Below are positions 1-8,485 of a stretch of 64,000 bases of DNA, in pieces. The stretch lies in NCBI RefSeq assembly GCF_023712425.1, contig NZ_JAMAYG010000003.1, forward strand, positions 363,452 through 427,451. Reading direction: 5' to 3'. The translations under genes were made by a program, and so were the position numbers. Each line of letters starts with the position of its first letter. Within the stretch, counting starts at the first letter, position 1. Origin of the DNA: Rothia sp. P100. GTDB taxonomy: Bacteria > Actinomycetota > Actinomycetes > Actinomycetales > Micrococcaceae. The notes under the pieces are model-generated. The model did not search any database, was not told where the DNA came from, and saw only the letters and a list, made by a program, of their open reading frames with translations.

Positions 1-63
1 TTTGGAGAGAATCTCGCACAAACAATAGGTCTGAACAGATCCCTCTAAAATCTCGTGAGACAA

Positions 64-294
64 CTAGTTATTGGTCTGTTTCTGGCCAGCCTTGGGTATA
101 GTGCCCACGCGCTGAGCTTTATAGAGCTGTTCCCTATTGGCCAACACAACCAGGGCCATCGAGTTGAGAGCCAGACCTACGATGAAGATAATCCAACCCA
201 CAATCATGAGGGCAGTTCCGCTAAGAATTGCCCCTACGATAAGTGCGGCAACTGATACAAGATAGGCGGGAGAGAGAAGGAAGCGGGTATCCAT
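64..294 (-). CDS. small two-TM membrane protein, paralogue of its upstream neighbour
   Basis: This is a 76-residue protein of unknown function. Two hydrophobic stretches (about residues 9-30 and 33-52) predict two membrane segments, with a short polar basic tail that probably faces the cytoplasm. It shares the pattern SPAY..S.A....GA, then GW....G..LN, with the 122-residue protein encoded directly upstream on the same strand (18-nt gap). The two therefore look like a duplicated pair in one transcript. Nothing in the sequence shows a catalytic or binding site. The existence of the gene is well supported by the paralogue; the role is unknown. Confidence 0.7.
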   Translation of the reverse strand: MDTRFLLSPAYLVSVAALIVGAILSGTALMIVGWIIFIVGLALNSMALVVLANREQLYKAQRVGTIPKAGQKQTNN

Positions 295-312
295 ATATTC
301 TTCTTCTTTCTT

Positions 313-681
313 TTAGCGCACACGGGGTCGGGGTGAAGGGGAGCGGAAGATGCGCTGGTCGCCCTCTTTAGGGGATGACTCCTGAGCTTCGCTGTCAACA
401 ATGTGATGAGCTTCGGTGTCAGGTTCAGGTTCGGCAGTTTCAGTCTCTACATACTCATGCTGTGTTGAATGTGCCTCGCCGGTGAGGGCAGCAGGAAGCG
501 GGCCACCTTTAAGTCGCTGAACCATAATCAAGGTAGAGAAGGCATTCAGCCCCACTCCAGCAAAGAGTAGAAGCCAGCCAAGCACCGAAACAAGAGTTGA
601 GCTAGCGCCAATCATGAAGGCACCAAGCACAACTGATGCCAGTGAGGTGAAGTAGGCGGGCGAAAGTTCTTTGGGATCCAT
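313..681 (-). CDS. small membrane protein with acidic C-terminal tail
   Basis: A 122-residue protein. Residues 8-55 form two hydrophobic segments homologous to the adjacent 76-residue protein (shared SPAY, GW and LN positions). After this comes a long hydrophilic tail, rich in Glu, Thr and His at about residues 68-105, ending in a Ser/Arg/Pro-rich basic stretch. The membrane half looks conserved and the tail looks disordered. It lies first in a two-gene unit read leftwards. I do not recognise a named family. The charged tail could bind a soluble partner, but that is inference. Confidence 0.7.
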   Translation of the reverse strand: MDPKELSPAYFTSLASVVLGAFMIGASSTLVSVLGWLLLFAGVGLNAFSTLIMVQRLKGGPLPAALTGEAHSTQHEYVETETAEPEPDTEAHHIVDSEAQESSPKEGDQRIFRSPSPRPRVR

Positions 682-862
682 GCTTCCTTAAGGTTTCTTC
701 AAATATTCTTTTCCAAGAATATAACTGGTCTGTCACGGTTTGTGAGCACTTACCCATGGTAGGTGAAAAATCTGCAAATTTCTTGAGAGTACCCTGTCAT
801 CAGCGATTTAAGGCTGACTGGATCCTCACTGGATTGTCACACTTCGAGACACACCGCTCATT

Positions 863-1573
863 TCAGGAGCAGCCACCGCTTCCGCAGGCGCAGTTTCCGC
901 CGCACCCACCTCTGCCTTGATTAGATGTATTAATGACCAGCTCTGCTAACTCTGCCGCATTAGCGATTCCTCGTCCTTCAAGATCCGCTACGTATTCCGA
1001 GACAAGATCTCGACCGGCGGATCCGTCTACCACCACCCCAGCGTCCCTGATGAGCTTAAGATCCTCAAAAATTGCTTGTGGTTGGTCAGTTGAAAATTCA
1101 CTGAGTAGCATGGAATCAATCATGTGCATTGCAAGCGGTTGCAAAGAACGCAAGGTTGAGGTTCGGCTGGTCCCAAGGCGTAAGCTTTTTACCGGTGCCG
1201 CTAGGCGGAAAGCAGCCAGCACTCTGAGAGCTTCCATGGGAAGGTGCGGCGCCTGCCCCTGCACAAACTCCACGGTAGTGCGCTGCACCTCGGAGTCAGA
1301 TGCGATGCCCATAATGGTTTCGGTTAGTTCATCAGCATTAATGGGTGCATTTATCTCCACCAGCACTGATGCAGGTTTGACCATATTTTCAGAACCCAGT
1401 AAATTGCCCGCTTCTAGGCTGTTTTGAAAAAACAATCTGCGTTGCTCGGCAGCAAATTCAACGAGAGCGAAGGTAGCCGCAGGGCTTGCGGTCAGAATGC
1501 CGTGGATGTCTTCAGCCGTGGCGTTACCGCCTGCGCGCACTTTAGTGGTGAAATCTGAAAAATTGAAAGCCAT
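863..1573 (-). CDS. hypothetical protein with glycine/cysteine-rich C-terminal tail
   Basis: A 236-residue, mostly helical soluble protein without signal peptide or membrane segment. About residues 1-215 have ordinary composition with many Ala and Leu. The last 17 residues (GRGGCGGNCACGSGGCS) carry four cysteines embedded in glycine. Such tails occur in metal-binding proteins and in some modified-peptide precursors, but the long folded leader here argues against a typical RiPP precursor. It stands alone, divergent from the TetR gene at 1653 with about 80 bp between them, so the two could share a control region. Function is not assigned. Confidence 0.7.
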   Translation of the reverse strand: MAFNFSDFTTKVRAGGNATAEDIHGILTASPAATFALVEFAAEQRRLFFQNSLEAGNLLGSENMVKPASVLVEINAPINADELTETIMGIASDSEVQRTTVEFVQGQAPHLPMEALRVLAAFRLAAPVKSLRLGTSRTSTLRSLQPLAMHMIDSMLLSEFSTDQPQAIFEDLKLIRDAGVVVDGSAGRDLVSEYVADLEGRGIANAAELAELVINTSNQGRGGCGGNCACGSGGCS

Positions 1574-1652
1574 AGGTCAAATCTACTCCTGCACAGCTCA
1601 ACTTAAAACTGGGAAGTGGGCGAAGACGTAAAGAATAGGCAACAATAAGAGG

Positions 1653-2171
1653 GTGCCCTTAAATCGTGATCGAATTCTTAATACCGCTTTTACCCTGCTG
1701 AACCAGTATGGTCTTGCGGATCTCTCTATGCGACGCCTAGCTACCGAGTTGGGTGTGGCTCCGGGGGCACTTTACTACCATGTGAAGAATAAACAGGAGC
1801 TGCTCGCTTCCCTTGCTTCGCGCATTCTTAACGATGTCCCTTTCCCTGCCGAACAGGGGGAGATAGATAGAATTTTCGCTGATGTATACAGTCATCTGAT
1901 TCCTGTCAAAGAAGCTGCAGAAGTAGTCAGACTGGCGCTAGCCCTAGACCCTCATCAGCTACAGTTTTTAGATCATCTGACAATCTACCTCACCCATCAC
2001 ACCGGTTCTCAACAAGCCCCTTTAGCGGCACTTACACTGGTACATGTGGCGCTGGGTTTCATCGAACAGGATCAGACCCGCTATTTGTTGGGCAATTCCC
2101 CTCCTCCTACTGAAGCCCCTCTCCCCTATCGGCAAGCTATCCGGGCAGTATTCACGGGGTTTTTGAAATAA
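1653..2171 (+). CDS. TetR family transcriptional regulator
   Basis: A 172-residue DNA-binding regulator. The N-terminal helix-turn-helix is clear: RILNTAFTLLNQYG, then MRRLATELGVAPGALYYH and KNKQELL at residues 6-52, the TetR_N pattern. The C-terminal ligand domain is short and diverged, so the effector cannot be named. The chosen GTG start is preceded by AAGAGG with almost no spacing, so translation may be weak or the start may lie elsewhere. The galactokinase gene follows 55 bp downstream on the same strand. Control of galK or of the divergent Cys-tail gene is possible but unproven. Confidence 0.85.
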   Translation: MPLNRDRILNTAFTLLNQYGLADLSMRRLATELGVAPGALYYHVKNKQELLASLASRILNDVPFPAEQGEIDRIFADVYSHLIPVKEAAEVVRLALALDPHQLQFLDHLTIYLTHHTGSQQAPLAALTLVHVALGFIEQDQTRYLLGNSPPPTEAPLPYRQAIRAVFTGFLK

Positions 2172-2226
2172 CCTCACACGGCAGTACGTTATACAAGAGG
2201 TTTACCTCCGGAAGAAAAGAGCACCC

Positions 2227-3600
2227 TTGACTATTCGCGTTGAACCCCACTGGGCTACCCTGCCAGATCATGCCGCAGAGGTAGAAACAGTGCGCGCCGC
2301 CTTCATCGAAAAATACGGGGTTGAACCCGATGGCGTGTGGTCAGCTCCGGGGCGCTTGAACCTCCTGGGTGAATACATTGACTTTTTGGGTGGTTCTTGC
2401 ATGCCCATGCCCCTGCCCTATCGCACCTATGTGGCGGGTAGGATGCGCACGGACGGGGTGCTCCGCGCATCCTCGGTGCAAATGCCGGGGGACGACCGCA
2501 CGGTGGTGGTGCGTGAAATTCAACCGGGTACTTTCAAAGGGTGGTTTACCTACGTAGCCGGTGTCGCCTGGGCCATGAATCATGAGGGCGGGCGAGATAT
2601 TGCTCTTCCACTCAATTTTGGTGCCGATCTTCTCATTAACTCCAAGGTCCCGGTAGGCGGCGGTCTCTCATCGTCAGCAGCCCTGGAATGTTCAACTGCC
2701 CTCGCTCTCCTTGATCTTTCCTGCCCCTTGCGCGCGGGGTGCTCGGCAACAGACGCACTACCTTCTGACCTCAGTCCCACCAATGATGCCCTGCGAGCCC
2801 GCCTGGCCCAGGTCTGCATCACAGCTGAGAATGTAGTAGCAGGAGCTCGCACAGGCGGTCTTGACCAGACGGCGTCCCTCCGATCTCAGCCGGGTAAAGC
2901 CCTGGTGATTGACTTTAGAGATTTTTCTATTGAAGCGGTTGAAGCCGATGTAGATCAGGCTCACTTGAGCTGGCTCGTCATCAACACCAACACCCCCCAT
3001 AAACTAGCGGGCGGTGAGTTTGCGGCTCGACGGGCAGCTAATGAAGCTGCCACGGCAGGCATGGGTCTTGATTATCTCCGCAACGCCCTGCCCGCTGATC
3101 TTTCGTGCGCGGGGCTCAGTGAGCAGCAGGCCAAGAAGTGGCGCCTGGATTTGGTGGATTCGACGGTCAACCGTGCCCTCGCAGCCCTCGATGAGTCAGC
3201 CGATAAACCAGTCTTTCCACGCGGCTGGTTGCGCCACACCTTACACGATATGACGCTGGTTGAACGCGCCGCTTATCTCCTCAAAAATACCGAGCTCTTG
3301 GGCGCCACCGCATGGGAAGAACTGGGGCGTCTTTTTACCGAATCATTTGTATCTATGCGTGATGAGCTATGTGTCTCACGTCGAGAAATCGATATAGCTG
3401 TAGACGCCTGCCTAGCAGCGGGTGCGCTAGGCGCCCGCATCGTCGGGGGTGGTTTTGGCGGAGCGGTCATGGCATTGATTGACAGCGATAAGCTACAGCA
3501 TGCGGCTGAAAGAGTTGCCCTTGCCTATGCGCAGCGGGGCTTTGCTGCCCCTGAGTTCCTCCCTATGGTGGCAGGCCAAGCAGCGAACAGGGACCTCTAA
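2227..3600 (+). CDS. galK: galactokinase
   Basis: GHMP-family kinase that phosphorylates galactose to galactose-1-phosphate in the Leloir pathway. Three family signatures are present: the galactose-binding box GRLNLLGEYIDFLGG (residues 43-57), the ATP-binding box VPVGGGLSSSAALE (about 141-154), and the C-terminal box GARIVGGGFGGAV (about 400-412). GARTGGLDQTASL supplies the catalytic Asp region. At 457 residues it is somewhat longer than the usual 380-400, and an insert near residues 165-185 looks responsible. The start is TTG and the ribosome site is weak. No galT or galE is adjacent, so the rest of the pathway must be elsewhere. Confidence 0.93.
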   Translation: MTIRVEPHWATLPDHAAEVETVRAAFIEKYGVEPDGVWSAPGRLNLLGEYIDFLGGSCMPMPLPYRTYVAGRMRTDGVLRASSVQMPGDDRTVVVREIQPGTFKGWFTYVAGVAWAMNHEGGRDIALPLNFGADLLINSKVPVGGGLSSSAALECSTALALLDLSCPLRAGCSATDALPSDLSPTNDALRARLAQVCITAENVVAGARTGGLDQTASLRSQPGKALVIDFRDFSIEAVEADVDQAHLSWLVINTNTPHKLAGGEFAARRAANEAATAGMGLDYLRNALPADLSCAGLSEQQAKKWRLDLVDSTVNRALAALDESADKPVFPRGWLRHTLHDMTLVERAAYLLKNTELLGATAWEELGRLFTESFVSMRDELCVSRREIDIAVDACLAAGALGARIVGGGFGGAVMALIDSDKLQHAAERVALAYAQRGFAAPEFLPMVAGQAANRDL

Positions 3601-3620
3601 GTCAAACAGAAGTCCCTGTT
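3586..3620. terminator. convergent terminator hairpin between galK and the permease gene
   Basis: Inverted repeat AACAGGGAC / GTCCCTGTT with a 17-nt loop that straddles the galK stop codon. It sits where galK and the oppositely read permease gene converge and could serve both. The T-run is short. Confidence 0.5.
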
Positions 3621-3628
3621 TCACCCAT

Positions 3629-5629
3629 CTAAGAAACATGGACTACGGGCCGGTACTGCAAGGTCTTTTCTGCCCGTCGAAGTACCTCGTGGACCGTCGA
3701 TGCGATTTGTCCCTGCCCAAAGAGTACAAAGGCAATGTAGTTTTTGAGGGGTGAACCGGCCGCCCAGTCCAGGTAGATATGCGGCACCTGCCCGGTTATA
3801 TCTCGCACGGCAAGAGAAAGGGCTGCAATGCTGTTAGCCACCGAAGATCCAGAAGCACTGAGCACCTGATACCCGCCTTCATCTAGACCATGCACCACGA
3901 GTTCTGAGCTGAAGTTGCTGGGGTCCTCCACAGCAATTTCAACGAATATGATGCGGGCATCAGCCTCTAGGTTATGAGCCCAACGCTCCCGGGATAGTTT
4001 TTCCCCGTAGTCAGCGGCATTAAAATTATCGGGCAGATGAGCGATCAGGTGCAGAGGTTTGGAGCTGCACGCTAGTAGAGCCAGCGCCGACTGGTCAAAG
4101 TTTACGCTGTCGATTCGCAACTCGTAGGAGCGCAGTGCCCGGGAGAGAAGCGAGAGAGAAACAACTCCGCCAATAAAGAAAAGGGAGATACGTAAGCCAT
4201 CGGGTCGTTCAAAGATATTAGCAATGGTGGTGTAACCAAAGATAATCGTGGCAGAGAGGTAATAGAGAAAGGCTGCCCTTTGACGGCGTTTTTTAGCGGA
4301 AAGAGTGACCGCTACGGCAGCACTGGTCATAAGCACTAAAACACCGGTGGCGTAAGCGCCGCCTTGAGCTTCAACATCCGCATCGAAAATAAGGGTGACG
4401 AAGACGCAGACAGCGCTAAAGACAAGAACCAGGGGGCGCGAGGCACGCGTCCACTCTGGTGCCATGCCGTAGCGCGGCAGATATCGAGGGACGAGGTTGA
4501 GCAGCCCCGCCATAGCGGAGGCCCCAGCAAACCAGAGGATAAGAATGGTTGAAATGTCATAGGCTGTGCCCCACCCTTCACCCAGAAGGTCGTGCGCCAG
4601 ATAAGCAAGCGCCCGACCATTAGCATCTCCACCCTCTTTAAATTCCTCCTGAGGGATAAGAAGGGTGGTAGCGAAAGATGAACATATCAAGAGCACACTC
4701 ATGGTCAGGGCGGCTGTTGTGAGAAGCTTTTTTGCGCCGCGTATCCTGAGGTCACCTTGGTCAGTTTCTGAGCATTTTTTGCTACCGATTTGGGGCATAA
4801 CCACCACACCGGTTTCAAAGCCTGAAAGTCCCAAGGCAATCTTGGGGAAAATCAAAACCACGAGCGCCAGAGCTAGCCAGGGATTACCATTTTGCGCAGT
4901 GAGCGCGTACCACCAATTACCGGTGATATGAGGAGTATGCAGTATTTCTATGAAGCTAGCACCAATCACCAGTAGATTGAGAAGAATAAAGATAGCTACC
5001 AGCACCACAGCGACGTTAATGGTTTCGTTGAATCCCCGCAGAAAGACGGCCGTGAGTAGGGCTAATAAGCCAAGGGTCAGTACCATGTGGTGACCGCCCA
5101 GCGCAGGAGCTACCAGTGGGTTAGCTTCCAGGTGCGCAGCAGCGTCAGCGGCAGAGAGTGTAATAGTGATGACGAAGTCGGTGATGGTGAACCCGAGCAG
5201 GATGAGCACAAATATTTTGGCGTTCCACTTTGAGAGGAGGCACTCGAGAAGATGGATGGAACCGGCACCCCGAGGGCTCTCTTGAGCAATGCGGCGATAG
5301 ATGGGTAAGGCAGCTAGCAGAGTAACAGCAACCAGTATGAGGGTAGCCAGTGGTGCAAGCAGTCCCGCGGCGAGAGCCGCGAGGGCCGGCTGATAACCAA
5401 GAGTAGAGAAGTAATCTACGCCCGATAGACACATAACCTTCCACCAGGGATGGCCATGGTGGGTGTTATTTCTACCGTGCGGGCCCTGAATTTCAGCGGT
5501 AAGCTCAGGGGAATCATGCATCAGCCAACGGGATGCACGTGTTTGTGCGTGCTGAATCAAAGGGTGAGGTGTCGGCTCGGGGTCACTGTTGTGAGAGCGA
5601 GTCGAGATTTTGTGCAAAAGGGCAGGCAC
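3629..5629 (-). CDS. APC superfamily permease (amino acid or K+ transporter)
   Basis: A 666-residue integral membrane transporter. A polar N-terminus (about 65 residues) precedes DYFSTLGYQPALAALAAG, the unwound first-helix signature of APC-superfamily amino acid permeases. About eleven further hydrophobic segments follow up to residue 500. A soluble C-terminal domain of about 160 residues follows, unusual for plain APC permeases and possibly regulatory. Substrate cannot be read from the sequence; the family includes amino acid and Kup-like potassium carriers. The GTG start has AGGAG six bases upstream. It stands alone, convergent with galK. Confidence 0.85.
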   Translation of the reverse strand: MPALLHKISTRSHNSDPEPTPHPLIQHAQTRASRWLMHDSPELTAEIQGPHGRNNTHHGHPWWKVMCLSGVDYFSTLGYQPALAALAAGLLAPLATLILVAVTLLAALPIYRRIAQESPRGAGSIHLLECLLSKWNAKIFVLILLGFTITDFVITITLSAADAAAHLEANPLVAPALGGHHMVLTLGLLALLTAVFLRGFNETINVAVVLVAIFILLNLLVIGASFIEILHTPHITGNWWYALTAQNGNPWLALALVVLIFPKIALGLSGFETGVVVMPQIGSKKCSETDQGDLRIRGAKKLLTTAALTMSVLLICSSFATTLLIPQEEFKEGGDANGRALAYLAHDLLGEGWGTAYDISTILILWFAGASAMAGLLNLVPRYLPRYGMAPEWTRASRPLVLVFSAVCVFVTLIFDADVEAQGGAYATGVLVLMTSAAVAVTLSAKKRRQRAAFLYYLSATIIFGYTTIANIFERPDGLRISLFFIGGVVSLSLLSRALRSYELRIDSVNFDQSALALLACSSKPLHLIAHLPDNFNAADYGEKLSRERWAHNLEADARIIFVEIAVEDPSNFSSELVVHGLDEGGYQVLSASGSSVANSIAALSLAVRDITGQVPHIYLDWAAGSPLKNYIAFVLFGQGQIASTVHEVLRRAEKTLQYRPVVHVS

Positions 5630-5901
5630 GAGAGGCTCCTAACCACTCATAAATCTCATAGGCGGTTCAATGGAGCCGTCTGAAGAAATAGTGTACGCCT
5701 GTAAATATCTAGCTGGGGAGTAGTTCCTTTTTCTTCACCGTGTTTTCGTTAGCTTTCCTTCGAACATGCTGGGGTTTACCCTAGATTTTTCTATCTTTTC
5801 GAGATAGATAGTTTATTTAAACACATTTCTTGCGTAGGCTTAGTATCAACGGTAATCCTTCGGGTGAACCGTCCACATTTCCTGTAGAAAGGGGTAAAAC
5901 C

Positions 5902-6066
5902 ATGGGTTTCGATCTCAACAACGCCATCAATGACAACGTTGACAAGGCCAAGGATACCGTCAATGATAAGGCTGGCAAGGAGGTCGTCAACGACGATCAC
6001 GCGCAGCAGGCTAAAGACACCATTAACGACGCAGCCGGCAAGCTCAGCGAGCGCTTCGGTAAGTAA
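5902..6066 (+). CDS. small hydrophilic protein with internal repeat
   Basis: A 54-residue charged protein starting MGFDLNNAINDN. The ATG at 5902 is preceded by GAAAGGGG with good spacing, which excludes the longer upstream reading. Two copies of a motif like AKDTVNDKAGK (residues 16-26) and AKDTINDAAGK (residues 37-47) suggest an amphipathic helical repeat. It lies about 100 bp upstream of a CsbD-like gene of similar size and composition, so the pair may belong to a stress response. The exact family is not certain. Confidence 0.75.
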   Translation: MGFDLNNAINDNVDKAKDTVNDKAGKEVVNDDHAQQAKDTINDAAGKLSERFGK

Positions 6067-6169
6067 AAAATTTCAGGTTTTTACAGTGCAGGGCCAATCA
6101 TCTAGGCAATAGATCATTGGGTTCTGTTTTTATCCCCGCTATCTGAGCGGGACAGAAGGGAGCTACCTC

Positions 6170-6367
6170 ATGGCTGAAGATAACAAGATTGAAAATGGTG
6201 CAGAGAATTTGGCCGGTAAGGCTAAAGAATTCGGCGGTAAGGTTACCGGCGATAGCCATCTTGAAGCTGAAGGTAAGACCGATCAGGTCAAGGCCGGCAT
6301 CAAAGACAAGGTCGAGGACATCAAAGGTGCCGTTTCAGGCGTAACTGATTCCCTCAAGAAGGACTAA
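6170..6367 (+). CDS. CsbD family stress protein
   Basis: A 65-residue hydrophilic protein with the CsbD pattern: ENLAGKAKEFGGKVTGDS followed by LEAEGKTDQVKAGIKDK. In Bacillus, CsbD belongs to the general stress regulon; molecular function is unknown. Upstream AGAAGGGAG with good spacing supports the ATG at 6170. A strong intrinsic terminator follows at 6382-6417, so this gene ends its transcript, possibly shared with the 54-residue repeat protein at 5902. Confidence 0.88.
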   Translation: MAEDNKIENGAENLAGKAKEFGGKVTGDSHLEAEGKTDQVKAGIKDKVEDIKGAVSGVTDSLKKD

Positions 6368-6381
6368 GTTTATTCCTTGAG

Positions 6382-6417
6382 CGGGAGGTAACTGTTAATA
6401 GTTACCTCCCGTTTTTT
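6382..6417 (+). terminator. intrinsic terminator after the CsbD gene
   Basis: Perfect stem CGGGAGGTAACT / AGTTACCTCCCG with a short loop followed by six T residues. Confidence 0.9.
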
Positions 6418-6521
6418 GTGCCAGCACCCAAGTATCACTGTCGATAGGGCTGGGAATAACATTGATGGGGTAGATGTTCAGTAGAGTATTATCACCCATG
6501 ACGTAGCAAGGAGTACATCCC

Positions 6522-6824
6522 ATGAACCGTGAAATAAGCACCCACGCTGAGGCTGAAGAATTTGTAAAGAAGGGCGGGGTAGCAATCTATTGGCGCCCTG
6601 GTTGCCCTTTCTGCCAGCGTTTAAATGATGGTCTGGGAGAGATAGGAGACCGTGCCCTGTGGGTCAATATTTGGGAAGACGCCGACGCTGAGGCTTATGT
6701 AAAAAGTGTTAATAACGGAAATGCAGTGGTACCTACTGTGCGCACCTCTGATGAAGCTTTCGTTGCCTCGGCCTTTTCCGCTCCGAAGTCTGTCGCTGCT
6801 CTCATTGAATCTTCGATTAAATAG
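6522..6824 (+). CDS. glutaredoxin-like protein (mycoredoxin type)
   Basis: A 100-residue thioredoxin-fold protein. The active site is WRPGCPFCQRL (residues 24-34), a CPFC dithiol preceded by an aromatic residue, as in actinobacterial mycoredoxins, which reduce mycothiol mixed disulfides. A cis-proline site appears as AVVPTV (residues 67-72). Upstream AAGGAG supports the ATG. It is a single-gene unit with its own terminator-like hairpin downstream. Use of mycothiol as partner is inferred from lineage, not seen. Confidence 0.85.
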   Translation: MNREISTHAEAEEFVKKGGVAIYWRPGCPFCQRLNDGLGEIGDRALWVNIWEDADAEAYVKSVNNGNAVVPTVRTSDEAFVASAFSAPKSVAALIESSIK

Positions 6825-6853
6825 ATTTCAGAGGAACCCCTATAGATCTGCAG

Positions 6854-6886
6854 GGAGGGCTCTGAATCAACTAGCCAGAGCCCTCT
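6854..6886. terminator. hairpin between the glutaredoxin-like gene and tspO
   Basis: Inverted repeat GAGGGCTCTG / CAGAGCCCTC between two convergent genes. There is no long T-run on the plus side, but several A residues further right could form a weak U-tract for the opposite strand. It may act on both transcripts. Confidence 0.5.
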
Positions 6887-6904
6887 CATGAAAAATATTA
6901 CTTC

Positions 6905-7408
6905 CTAGTTATGTAGTGCCATATAGAGGTTAAGGGTGCTGGCGTATGCAACCCAGAGACCATAGGGCACAAAGAGCCCGGCAGCTATTTTGCTCACGGA
7001 GGCAAAAACCTTAATGCTCACCATAACCGTGAGCAGTAGCAGGTAGATAACCACTAAAGCCACCCATAGACCCGCTACACCGTAGGTGGGGTAGGCGCCA
7101 AAAAAGAGCGGGCTCCAAACAGCGTTGAGAACCAGCTGAATGCCGTAGAGAATAAAGGCTTGTCGTCGCTGGCGTGTAACTGTAGAGCGCCAGAGCAACC
7201 ATCCCGTTGCACCGATCATCACGTAAAGCAGAGTCCACACGGGGCCGAACACCGCGTTAGGTGGCGCCCAGGGTGCCTGATCCGCTGAAGCATACCAACC
7301 ATCGACCTGATCTGCGGTGAGAAAACTGCCGGTAAAACCGATTGCTAGAGGAACTGCAATGAAAAGCAGCAAAGCAATACCATTGCCAAGCCAGTTAACT
7401 TTCTTCAT
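6905..7408 (-). CDS. tspO: TspO/MBR family membrane protein
   Basis: A 167-residue five-helix membrane protein of the TspO/peripheral benzodiazepine receptor family, which binds tetrapyrroles and takes part in oxidative or porphyrin-linked responses. The signature APWAPPNAVFGPVWTLLY (residues 45-62) and the second motif QLVLNAVWSPLFFG (about 91-104) are plain. Length is typical. The ATG at 7408 has AAAGGAC seven bases upstream. The upstream spacer (7409-7671) contains several DnaA boxes and TGTAATT-like motifs, so expression could be linked to DnaA. Confidence 0.92.
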   Translation of the reverse strand: MKKVNWLGNGIALLLFIAVPLAIGFTGSFLTADQVDGWYASADQAPWAPPNAVFGPVWTLLYVMIGATGWLLWRSTVTRQRRQAFILYGIQLVLNAVWSPLFFGAYPTYGVAGLWVALVVIYLLLLTVMVSIKVFASVSKIAAGLFVPYGLWVAYASTLNLYMALHN

Positions 7409-7518
7409 ATGTAATGTCCTTTATTCGATGGGGTACTATTCGGAAGTTACACTGCACTTTCCCACCAGTAGGGCTGAAAACTTGAAATTACATTTTCTAC
7501 ACACCCTGTTCCTGACAG

Positions 7519-7671
7519 TTATCCACAGGTGGGGATAAAATTGGGGAAATCTCTTACACCGATGTAATTTACTGCGATTTAAAGCCGAACTAGCACTATC
7601 CACAGCCTGTTAACACTATTGAAATTACACTCATGTAGTTATTAACAGCTGTGGATAGATCCTGTGGATAC
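7519..7671. promoter_or_regulatory. cluster of DnaA boxes in the tspO-rhomboid spacer
   Basis: Four nonamers match or nearly match the DnaA box TTATCCACA: a perfect one at 7519-7527 (plus), CTATCCACA at 7596-7604 (plus), CTATCCACA at 7650-7658 (minus) and GTATCCACA at 7663-7671 (minus, abutting the rhomboid stop codon). A fifth, TGGGGATAA at 7530-7538, has one mismatch. The spacer also holds AAATTACA/TGTAATTT motifs at about 7486, 7563 and 7623. It is about 17 kb from oriC and lies next to no replication gene. DnaA titration or DnaA-controlled transcription are both possible. Confidence 0.6.
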
Positions 7672-8448
7672 TTATTTCCGTTTTCGAGGTTCGGGCAATC
7701 CGTTCAGTAGGGTGGCTACGATAGCACCCGTTACTAACCCTCCCAGATGTGCCTCCCAGGAAACTCCGGGGAACATAAGCCCATAAACAAAGTTGATAGC
7801 CACCAGCACCATAATCCCGCTGGTACTCTGCCTGCGAGCGCGTGCCAGTGCAAAGAAGGCTCCAAAGAGACCAAATACCCCACCGGATGCACCCAGGACA
7901 CTGGTGGTCATGTCCCCGTAATCACCCCAGAAGCGGGCAATAAGATGCACGGCAGCTGATCCTCCCAGGATTGAGAGCAGGTAGGTCGATAGGAATTTCC
8001 AACGTCCCAGAATTGGTTCTAGCGCCTGCCCAAAAAGGTAGAGGGAGAACATGTTGAGCGGTAGGTGGGAGAGGTTGCCCAGCGAATGCAGGAAGCCGGA
8101 GGTTAGAGCTCGGTACCACTCCCCCGAATATTCAACCCAGGCAGGATTGTAAAGCCCAAAGGTGGAGACGCTGGGGAAAACCCACTGTAGAGCCCACACC
8201 AGCACGTTAAGAGCAATGAGAGCGTAGGTCACCACCGGTTTGCTACGGGTTGTACGGCTGGCGGGCTGGGCGGCGCGCACCTGTTGCCTACAATCCACGC
8301 ATATCATGCCCACTTCTAAGGGTATCTGGCATTTTCCGCAGGCCAGTCTGCCGCAGCGCCCGCACCGTACGTAAGTTACCTGGTCCGGGTGGCGTGGGCA
8401 GACCGATTGCTGATTGTTGTTATAGCCGTAGCTGGCGGGCTCGCTCAC
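7672..8448 (-). CDS. rhomboid family intramembrane serine protease with zinc-ribbon N-terminus
   Basis: A 258-residue membrane protease. The N-terminus has a Cys/His cluster (CPRHPDQ, CGRCGR, CGKC, CVDC; about residues 15-52) like a B-box or zinc ribbon. A rhomboid domain of six or more helices follows. The catalytic serine lies in GASGGVFGLFG and the catalytic histidine in SWEAHLGGLVTG. I place the start at GTG 8448, which has GAAAGGA five bases upstream. The longer reading to 8517 would translate the cyclophilin terminator hairpin and is rejected. Substrate unknown. Confidence 0.9.
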   Translation of the reverse strand: MSEPASYGYNNNQQSVCPRHPDQVTYVRCGRCGRLACGKCQIPLEVGMICVDCRQQVRAAQPASRTTRSKPVVTYALIALNVLVWALQWVFPSVSTFGLYNPAWVEYSGEWYRALTSGFLHSLGNLSHLPLNMFSLYLFGQALEPILGRWKFLSTYLLSILGGSAAVHLIARFWGDYGDMTTSVLGASGGVFGLFGAFFALARARRQSTSGIMVLVAINFVYGLMFPGVSWEAHLGGLVTGAIVATLLNGLPEPRKRK

Positions 8449-8485
8449 TGGCGTCCTTTCTTGCAGCCTTGCCGCGGGTATAAAG

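Noticed and set aside
5630..5901. Possible riboswitch upstream of the APC permease
   Set aside because: I looked for c-di-AMP (ydaO) and other leader motifs but found no conserved blocks. Only a short hairpin near 5790-5810 is visible.
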